Source of the DNA: Asanoa ishikariensis
Lineage (GTDB): Bacteria; Actinomycetota; Actinomycetes; Mycobacteriales; Micromonosporaceae
Assembly (NCBI RefSeq): GCF_900107455.1
Contig: NZ_FNQB01000001.1
Location: forward strand, 2,356,001 to 2,420,000
Reading direction: 5' to 3'
DNA: 64,000 nt
Under the pieces are notes generated by a model. It saw nothing but the letters and a program-made list of their open reading frames with translations, had not been told where the DNA came from and searched no databases. Position 1 is the stretch's first letter; every line of letters starts with the position of its first letter. This document shows, piece by piece, positions 41,864 to 47,962 of the stretch. A program made the translations under genes and the position numbers.

Positions 41864-42876
41864 TCACCGTCCGCGCAGCGTCGCCGACGGTGACTCGCCG
41901 TAGCGTTCGCGGTAGGCCGCCGCGAACCGGCCCAGGTGGCCGAAGCCCCACGCGTGCGCGATCGCGGCCACCGTGTCGCGCCCGGGCACCGGATGGCGCA
42001 GCTCGTCCCGCGCGTAGCCCAGGCGGACGTGCTGGAGGTAGCCCATCGGGGAGAAGCCGACGTGCCGGCGGAAGCCCTCCTGGAGCGAGCGCACCGAGAC
42101 GCCGGCGATCCGGGCGAGCTCCGCGGTGGTGAAGGGGTGCGTCGGGTCGGCCTCCATCACCTGCACGGCCCGCCGGACCGTGCGCGGGCGGACCGGTGGC
42201 GCGTGGGCGGTGAGGGCGTCCGCGTACTGGTGGTCGACCGCGAACAGCAGCCCGCCGAGCAGGCCCTGGGCGTAGCGCTCGGCGACCAGCGGCTGGCGCA
42301 GCGCGCTGTGCGGGTTGGCGATCTCCGACCGCAGCAGATTGATCATGCGGCACCAGGTGAGCCCGGCGCCGTGGGTCGTGTCGAAGCTGGCGCCGAACCG
42401 GATCGGCCCGCTCACCGGGCGGCCGAGCAATGCCGACAGCTCCGCCTCCAGTACCGCCCGGTCGAAGCGGATGCCTAGGCTGCGGCACTCGGCGGACCAG
42501 CGGCCGGCGTGCGCGCCGGCGCCGGGCCGGTAGACGGCGGCGCGGCGAGGGCTGGCGACGGTGATCGCGCCCCGGTGCTCGCTGCCGATCGCACCGGCGA
42601 TCGGCATGTTGATGTGGTAGGCGTCGATCAGGTCGGCGCCGATCGCGACGTCGGCACCGAACTGGATGTCGCCGACGGTCACCGGGCCGAGCCGCACCAG
42701 GTCGGCCGCCAGTGCCAGCGGCCGGATCTTGTCGAGCAGATCCAGGTCGACGTCGTAGTAGAACTCCGCGCAGAAGGCCCGCGCCTCGTCGAGGTCGCTG
42801 ATGCGGAACGAGTGCGCCTCGATCGGGAACGGATCGCCACGCTCGGTGGTCGGCCCGTGACGCATGACCATGAGCA
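41864..42876 (-). CDS. AraC family transcriptional regulator
   Basis: 337 aa from the ATG at 42876; further ATGs at 42870 and 42864 and a TTG at 42901 are in frame. Residues 20-190 form an AraC_binding_2-type domain (FYYDVDLDLLDKI, AYHINMPIAGAIG). Two HTH motifs end the protein (PFTTAELARIAGVSVRSLQE, TVAAIAHAWGFGHLGRFAAA). Such proteins activate catabolic or stress genes after ligand binding. No obvious target adjoins it; an upstream target beyond the divergent region is not clear. Confidence 0.85.
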
Positions 42877-42963
42877 TCGCTCGCGCAGAGTCACACGTCA
42901 ATCAGCCGCAGAGCGGGGTTGCCGGTCTAGCTGTTCGGCAACCCCGCGACCCGCGTGCTGTTC

Positions 42964-43398
42964 TCAGCTCTCCAACGTCGACTTCGCCCGGTCGGCCTCG
43001 ACGAACTCGAGCTCCTCGGCCCGACCGCCCTGTGCCTCGTCGCCCATCCGCGCGATCGCGGCGCGGGACGCCGAGCCGGCGGCCCAACCGATCGCCGCGC
43101 CGACCGCCGCGGCCGCGATCACCAGAACCCAGGGGGTGGGCATCCGGCGGCCGGCCAGGGCGTCCAAGGCGAGGCCGGCTCGCCGCCGGGCCTCGTCGGC
43201 CGCGTCGCCGACGACGCTCGCGGCGCCACCGACGGCACCGACCGCACCGCTGACGCTGCTGCCGGCGTCGCCGGCCAGGTCGGCGGTGCGCCGCCCGGCG
43301 TACCGCGCCGAGTCGACGAAGGCGTGCAGGTGGTCCCAGGCGTCGTCACTGATCCGCTCGGTCCTGCTCCGGCGGTCCATGAGGTTGGTTCCGAACAT
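42964..43398 (-). CDS. hypothetical protein with C-terminal membrane helix
   Basis: 144 aa. The N-terminal half is amphipathic and Ala/Gly-rich (DDAWDHLHAFVDSARYAGRR, SSVSGAVGAVGGAASVVGDA), like DUF-type proteins that associate with membranes; one hydrophobic helix lies near 95-118 (VLVIAAAAVGAAIGWAAG). The tail is acidic. The ATG at 43398 has GAGGAGGAC upstream. Function unknown. Confidence 0.6.
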   Translation of the reverse strand: MFGTNLMDRRSRTERISDDAWDHLHAFVDSARYAGRRTADLAGDAGSSVSGAVGAVGGAASVVGDAADEARRRAGLALDALAGRRMPTPWVLVIAAAAVGAAIGWAAGSASRAAIARMGDEAQGGRAEELEFVEADRAKSTLES

Positions 43399-43791
43399 CC
43401 CTGCTGTCCTCCTCGATCGCCGAACCTGCCACTTCGGACGCAACGGAGCGTCCGGTTCTTTTGGTGAGTGCCCGCCGGTCGGTGGGCGCAAACCACGCAA
43501 CGCGCCGCGGCTCACTGTGGACGGTCGGCGTCGCCTCACTCAGTGTGACGGCCGCCACGTGCGGTAGGCTGGCTGCGGCCGAATTCGGCACGTGTGTTCG
43601 GTTCACGCGAGTCGAAGGTCACATATTCAGGTTTTTGCCGGCTATGCCGGTTTCGGAATACGAGAAAGGGGAAAGTACGCGGCCGCAAGGCTGGCGACCA
43701 TGTGATGGATGCGAATACCCTCGGTCGCGGTCCGCGTACTGTCGAAAGGTCCCCTGGATGCGGACCGAGGTTCGAGCTCGGAGGTAGTTGC
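43399..43791. other. 393-bp intergenic region upstream of the STAS gene
   Basis: No supported gene. It holds an inverted repeat CGGACGC-N6-GCGTCCG (43435-43454) near the divergent gene at 43398, and an AT-richer part (about 43600-43690) before the STAS gene containing TTTTTGCCGGC and GCCGGTTTC that can pair partly. A long untranslated leader or alternative-sigma promoter for the STAS gene is possible but not proven. Confidence 0.4.
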
Positions 43792-44145
43792 GTGAGTCTG
43801 TCGATCGTGACAACTCGGCGTGCCAACGGAGTCCTCGAGATTGCCCCCCGCGGTGAGATCGATGTCGACTCCGCCCACGAGGTCAAAGAGGCCATTGCCG
43901 CGGCGCTGACCGATGACCGCCCCAACCGGATCGAGCTCAATCTCCGGTTGGTGAGCTTCATCGACTCCGTCGGCATCAGCGCGATGGTGGCCGGCTTCCA
44001 GACCGCCGAGGTGAGTGGCGTCAAACTGGTGGTCACCGAACCCAGTCGGTTCGTACACCGCCAACTCTGGGTGACCGGATTGCTCGGTCTCTTCGGTGCG
44101 CCGGAGCCCTATCTCGGCGACCTCAACACGCCGGCGGGGGCCTGA
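43792..44145 (+). CDS. STAS-domain anti-sigma factor antagonist
   Basis: 117 aa, a single STAS domain of the SpoIIAA/RsbV type. The phosphorylatable region is LRLVSFIDSVGISAMVAGF, where the Ser after Asp (DSVG) is the expected regulatory site near residue 62. These proteins, when unphosphorylated, bind anti-sigma kinases and release a sigma factor. The GTG at 43792 follows a GGAGG site. No anti-sigma kinase (RsbW type) is adjacent; the next gene is a Ser/Thr kinase. Confidence 0.9.
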   Translation: MSLSIVTTRRANGVLEIAPRGEIDVDSAHEVKEAIAAALTDDRPNRIELNLRLVSFIDSVGISAMVAGFQTAEVSGVKLVVTEPSRFVHRQLWVTGLLGLFGAPEPYLGDLNTPAGA

Positions 44146-44216
44146 CCCTTATAGGCGGTTAAAGCCTGCCCGGCAACTCTTGTCCGGGCTCGTGCGATCC
44201 GGCAGAGTCCCGGATC

Positions 44217-44978
44217 GTGGCGTGGTTGCGGATGGGTACGACCATCCTCCGGCGGTACGTCCTGTTGGGTCCGATCGCGCGCGGCGGGATGTCGACCGTC
44301 TATCACGGCTTCGACAGCCACTCCGCGCGCCCGCTGGCGGTCAAGGTCATCACGCCGACACACGCGGACGCCGCCGGCCGCGAGGCCGCGATCACCGAGC
44401 GGCTCCGCCATCCGAGCGTTCCCAAGGTGTACGACCACGGCTCCGCGCGACTGCCCGACGGTTCTGTCGCGCCGTACGTCGTGCTCGAGCTGCTCGACGG
44501 CGTCGCGCTGGCCGGCCGGCTGGCCGCCGGCCCACTGCCCTGGCCGGAGGCAGTGCGGATCGCGGCGACCGTCGCGGACGTCCTGGCCGTGGCCCACCGG
44601 CGCGGTGTCGTGCACCGCGACGTCTCGGCCCGCAACGTGATGCTGACCAGGGCCGGCGCCAAGATCATCGACTTCGGTCTGGCGGGCCCGGCCGGCGCAC
44701 CCGGGCTCCCCGCCGACGACGTCTTCGCCCTCGGCGCGCTGCTGCTCCGGATGCTCACGGGGTGGCCCGAACAGCACGGCCCGCGCCCCGCGCCGGTGCT
44801 GGCCGTGCCGGGCCTGCCCCGCGCCGTCGCCGAGCTGTGCCGGGCGACGATGCGCCGCAAACCGGCCGACCGGCCGGGCAGCGCGGACGTCGCCATCGGT
44901 TTATGGTCATCGATCATGCCGGCCACCGCTCCGCCGCCCCATGCCCTCCCCGCGCCGGCCCTGCATCACCTCAACTAG
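44217..44978 (+). CDS. short Ser/Thr protein kinase lacking most of the activation segment
   Basis: 253 aa, cytoplasmic, kinase domain only. It has a Gly-rich loop ARGGMSTVYHGF, ATP-binding Lys in LAVKVI (residue 43), catalytic loop VVHRDVSARNVM and metal-binding DFGLAG. After DFG only about a dozen residues precede DDVFALGALLL, whereas Hanks-type kinases have about 40 there including the APE motif and phosphorylation sites. Activity without activation-loop control, or a pseudokinase-like role, is therefore likely. The GTG at 44217 has a CAGAGT box 8 bases upstream. The SRPBCC gene follows after 9 bp. Confidence 0.85.
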   Translation: MAWLRMGTTILRRYVLLGPIARGGMSTVYHGFDSHSARPLAVKVITPTHADAAGREAAITERLRHPSVPKVYDHGSARLPDGSVAPYVVLELLDGVALAGRLAAGPLPWPEAVRIAATVADVLAVAHRRGVVHRDVSARNVMLTRAGAKIIDFGLAGPAGAPGLPADDVFALGALLLRMLTGWPEQHGPRPAPVLAVPGLPRAVAELCRATMRRKPADRPGSADVAIGLWSSIMPATAPPPHALPAPALHHLN

Positions 44979-44987
44979 GGGTCACCT

Positions 44988-45518
44988 TTGGCGAAGACCG
45001 GCTCGTTCACCTACGACCTGCGTGCCCGCTGCACGGTGGCCGACGCGACGGCGCTGCTCTCCGACTTCAGTCGGCACACCGAGCTTCACCCGTTCATCGT
45101 CAAGGTGACCGAAGTGTCGCCCGTGGACGGTGCGGTGCGCAGCTTCGTGATCAACGACCGGTTCCCGCTCGGTCCGTTCCACTTCACCACCACCTACACC
45201 GCCGACGTCATGGCGATCAACAGGATCGGCCCGCCGGACGCCCCGCAGGAGCGCGTGACCGAGATCGTCACCGTCGCGCGCCAGCGGCCGGGCACGAAGC
45301 TGGACAACTGGACCAAGATCTATCCCGTGTCCGACGGCGGCTGTCGGATCGACGTGCGGATCACGCTGACCGCACCGACCCTGCTCTTCGGGTACGCCTT
45401 CACCCAGGCCCAGAAGGCCCACCACGCACTGGCGGAGCGGCTGGCCGTGGTGCTGGACAAGACATCAGGGGGCACGCCGGACGGCGTACCCCCTGATGCT
45501 TCTTCGGGACCTCAGTAG
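44988..45518 (+). CDS. SRPBCC family protein
   Basis: 176 aa with a START/SRPBCC-like pattern: FTYDLRARCTVADATALLSD, HPFIVKVTEV, FHFTTTYTADVMAI and a C-terminal amphipathic helix QAQKAHHALAERLAVV. The fold forms a hydrophobic ligand pocket. The start is TTG at 44988 with AGGGG 8 bases before it. It is likely co-transcribed with the mini-kinase 9 bp upstream. Its last roughly 18 codons coincide with a strong hairpin (45464-45499), so the tail may be constrained by the terminator rather than function. Confidence 0.75.
   Translation: MAKTGSFTYDLRARCTVADATALLSDFSRHTELHPFIVKVTEVSPVDGAVRSFVINDRFPLGPFHFTTTYTADVMAINRIGPPDAPQERVTEIVTVARQRPGTKLDNWTKIYPVSDGGCRIDVRITLTAPTLLFGYAFTQAQKAHHALAERLAVVLDKTSGGTPDGVPPDASSGPQ
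45464..45499. terminator. strong bidirectional terminator hairpin
   Basis: CATCAGGGGG and CCCCCTGATG form a perfect 10-bp stem, extended inward by ACGCCG-GA-CGGCGT after one mismatch. It lies inside the 3' end of the SRPBCC gene and just beyond the convergent gene's stop at 45512, so it can end both transcripts. Confidence 0.75.
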
Positions 45519-46585
45519 ACGCTCAGATGCACGTGGTTGGTGTGGTCGCTGGACGGGTCTCCACCCGCGCCGCTGTACGACTTCCAACCACTGCTGGGTA
45601 ACCAGATCTGCCGGTACCAGATGACGTAGAGCACGGCCAGCCGGTCCGAGTTGCGGATGAAGTAGTTCGCCAGGTTCGTGCCGTAGGTCTTGTCGGCGCC
45701 GGTCGCGTCGCCCTCGAACCCGTTCTTCGCGGCCGCGAAGTCGCACGCCCGGCCCTTGGGATGCTCGCCGGAGCCGCCGCTGCGGTAGCACGACACGTAG
45801 TGCGTGAACTTGGCCGCCTTGGCCTGGTTCAGCGCATGCAGGGTGCGCGGGGTGATGCAGCCGTTGGCCGGGGTCGGGTCGTTGACGCTGCACGACTCGG
45901 TCGGATAGCTGCCGTCGCTGTTGCGCTTGGTGGGCGTGGCGGTGGCACCGCCCGATCCGCCGGTGTTGCTGCCGCTGCCGCCGGACCGGGCCGCCCTGGC
46001 CGCGTCCGCCTTCTGCGCCTTGGCGGCGACGTCCAGCGCCCGTTCGGCCTGGTCCTTGCGGGCCTTCATCAACGCGACCTGGCGTTCCTGCTCGCGTACC
46101 TCCGTCTTGATGGCCGCCGTGGCCTGCGCCGCCTGCTCCTTCGACTGCTCCAGGCCGCGGATCTCCCGCTGCTCGTTGGCGGCGACCATGCCGAGCGCGT
46201 TGGCCCGCTCGAGGAAGCGCTCCGGTGAGTCGGAGTTGATCAGAGCGGACATCGGGCCGAGCCGGCCGGTGCGGTAGGCCGAGCGGCCGATCTCGGCGAC
46301 CGTCTCGACGTGCGTCGCCAGGTCCTGCTCGATCGTCCGCAGGGTGGTCTCCTGCTCCTTCTGCTTGCCCTGCGAGCGCTTCAGCGCCGCCTGGGCGTCC
46401 AGGAAGCCGCGGCTGGCCTTGTCGAGCTGGTCCCGCAGCTCCTCGGTGCCGCCCTCGCCGTCAGGGTCCGCGTTGGCCGGCGCCATCGGGCCTACGAGCC
46501 CGAGCACGAGGCCGAACATCGCGACCGTGGCGACCCGGATCCATCGTCGTCGTCGAAGGTGCGGATGACTGGGGGGATCAATCAT
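45512..46585 (-). CDS. secreted coiled-coil protein with C-terminal peptidase/hydrolase-like domain
   Basis: 357 aa. An N-terminal signal (about residues 14-40, MAPANA cleavage) is followed by a long coiled coil (about 45-195: DQLDKASRGFLDAQAALKRS and Gln/Glu-rich heptads), a Gly/Ser/Thr linker, and a C-terminal domain with CSVNDPTPANGCITPRTLHA, HPKGRACDFA and SDHTNHVHLSVY. The last resembles metal-dependent peptidoglycan peptidases of the VanY/D,D-carboxypeptidase type, in which such His/Asp residues bind zinc. The architecture matches cell-wall hydrolases of the RipA/PcsB type. A c-di-AMP riboswitch precedes it. Confidence 0.85.
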   Translation of the reverse strand: MIDPPSHPHLRRRRWIRVATVAMFGLVLGLVGPMAPANADPDGEGGTEELRDQLDKASRGFLDAQAALKRSQGKQKEQETTLRTIEQDLATHVETVAEIGRSAYRTGRLGPMSALINSDSPERFLERANALGMVAANEQREIRGLEQSKEQAAQATAAIKTEVREQERQVALMKARKDQAERALDVAAKAQKADAARAARSGGSGSNTGGSGGATATPTKRNSDGSYPTESCSVNDPTPANGCITPRTLHALNQAKAAKFTHYVSCYRSGGSGEHPKGRACDFAAAKNGFEGDATGADKTYGTNLANYFIRNSDRLAVLYVIWYRQIWLPSSGWKSYSGAGGDPSSDHTNHVHLSVY

Positions 46586-46593
46586 TTGGTGCG

Positions 46594-46708
46594 CGTCCTT
46601 CCGTCAGCCGCCTACCGGGTTAGCTGACGGGTTCGGGACGGAAGATCCCTACCGCTTTCGCGGACTCACCCCTGGTGCGTGGTTCCCCGGCTCGCTGTGG
46701 CGATTAGG
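46594..46708 (-). ncRNA. c-di-AMP riboswitch (ydaO-yuaA)
   Basis: The minus-strand leader of the wall-enzyme gene contains the conserved blocks of the ydaO class in order: GAGCCGGGGAACCA, CAGGGGTGAGTCCG, GGTAGGGATCTTCCG, CCGAACCCGTCAGCTAACC and GGTAGGCGGCTGACGGAAGG. Ligand binding in this class usually turns expression off. The switch ends 8-10 bases before the ATG at 46585. In actinobacteria the class controls wall hydrolases and resuscitation factors, which fits this gene. Confidence 0.93.
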
Positions 46709-46715
46709 CGACGAC

Positions 46716-46749
46716 CTTCGTCGGGCCGGCGGATGCCCGTCCGACGAAG
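46716..46749 (-). other. hairpin just upstream of the riboswitch aptamer
   Basis: CTTCGTCGG and CCGACGAAG form a perfect 9-bp stem around a 16-base GC-rich loop, placed 5' of the aptamer in the leader. It may shape folding of the leader or end upstream transcription. The rest of 46750-46886 is non-coding, with a TTTGCC-CGG / CCG-GCAAA repeat at about 46817-46842 that could belong to the promoter. Confidence 0.4.
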
Positions 46750-46886
46750 ATCGATCTGGAGGGTACCCAGGAATGCCTACGGAGCGGGAGGGCCGTTAAA
46801 TGCGCATAAGAGGAGTTTGCCGGTATTTATCCGGGCAAATTCCCCTCGAAGGTCACCAAAGTTAAGGCCGCGCTAAACACCCACGG

Positions 46887-47825
46887 TCACCAGCGCGCGG
46901 TGTGACAGCCACCCGTCGTGGCGGCCGGCTCCACCTGGAGGGTCGCGTGCTCGATGCCGAAGCCGTCGTGGAGCGTCTCCCGTGCGGCGGTCAGCACCGC
47001 CGAGAGCTCGGCGTCGCCCTCGATGCCGAGGTGCGCGGAGGCCACCTCCATGCCCGAGGTCAGCGTCCAGACGTGCAGATCGTGCACGTCGCACACGCCC
47101 GGCACCGCGCCGAGCGAGGAGCGCATCGCGGAGACGTCGAGATGCTCGGGTGCGGCCTGCACCAGGATCCGCAGCGCCTCGCGACCGAGCTTCCAGGTGC
47201 GGGGCAGGATGAACAGGCCGACGGCGACCGCGATCAGCGGGTCGACCACGAACCAGCCGGTGCCCGCGATCACCGCCGCGCCGACCAGCACGCCGACGGA
47301 GCCGACCAGGTCGCCGAGCACCTCCAGATAGGCGCCCCGCACGTTGATGCTCTCCTTCGCACCACGGCGGAGCAGCACGAACGCGACGATGTTGGCGATC
47401 AGGCCCAGCCCGGCGACCACCAGCATCGGCGTGGTGTTGACCTCGGGCGCGTCGCCGAACCGGCGCACGGCGGCGACCAGCACGTAGATCGCGACACCGA
47501 ACAGCAGCACCGCGTTGCCGAGGGCGGCCAGCACCTCCAGCCGGTAGAGGCCGAACGTGCGCTGCGGGTCGCGCGCGGCCCGCCGGGCGGCGGTGATCGC
47601 GGCCAGCGCCATGCCGATGCCGAGGACGTCGGTGAACATGTGGCCGGCGTCCGAGAGCAGGGCGAGCGAGCCGGTGGCGAACGCGGTGATCGCCTCGACC
47701 ACCATGAAAACCGCGAGCAGGCCGAAGGCGGCCCAGAGCCGCCCGCGGTGCTGTGCGCCCGCGTCGCGCACGCCGTGGTCGTGTCCTGCCCCCACCGGGC
47801 CCTCCAATCCGTCTCCGCTGCTCAC
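46887..47825 (-). CDS. CDF-family zinc/cadmium exporter (CzcD-like)
   Basis: 312 aa from the GTG at 47825. Six transmembrane helices with the metal-site motifs LLSDAGHMFTDVLG (HxxxD) and YLEVLGDLVGS, a His-rich N-terminus (GHDHG), and the C-terminal ferredoxin-like domain (VHDLHVWTLTSGMEVASAHL) with HATLQVE. This is a typical proton-coupled Zn/Cd/Co exporter. A near-perfect palindrome overlaps its promoter (47836-47857). It is divergent from the FtsX-like gene at 47963. The metal-responsive repressor gene is not adjacent. Confidence 0.9.
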   Translation of the reverse strand: MSSGDGLEGPVGAGHDHGVRDAGAQHRGRLWAAFGLLAVFMVVEAITAFATGSLALLSDAGHMFTDVLGIGMALAAITAARRAARDPQRTFGLYRLEVLAALGNAVLLFGVAIYVLVAAVRRFGDAPEVNTTPMLVVAGLGLIANIVAFVLLRRGAKESINVRGAYLEVLGDLVGSVGVLVGAAVIAGTGWFVVDPLIAVAVGLFILPRTWKLGREALRILVQAAPEHLDVSAMRSSLGAVPGVCDVHDLHVWTLTSGMEVASAHLGIEGDAELSAVLTAARETLHDGFGIEHATLQVEPAATTGGCHTARW

Positions 47826-47835
47826 TACAGTCTTA

Positions 47836-47857
47836 TGCAAACATCGCTATGTATGCA
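47836..47857 (-). promoter_or_regulatory. ArsR/SmtB-like operator of the CDF gene
   Basis: TGCAAACAT-CGCT-ATGTATGCA is an inverted repeat with 9-bp arms and one mismatch. It overlaps the CATAAG box (47832-47837) that lies 6 bases before the GTG at 47825. AT-rich palindromes of this kind are bound by SmtB/CzrA-type zinc sensors. Confidence 0.6.
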
Positions 47858-47962
47858 AAGGCGACACCGGGAACCATTCCCATTGTCCGCCCGACACGAC
47901 TGTCGTCTTGTTTACCGGTGGGGCGTGGCGGGCTGCCGTGGCGGTTGATCACACTGGGGTAC

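Noticed and set aside
43594-43791. N-terminal extension of the STAS protein
   Set aside because: The frame is open upstream, but the extension is low-complexity and the GTG at 43792 has a good ribosome-binding site and matches the family start.
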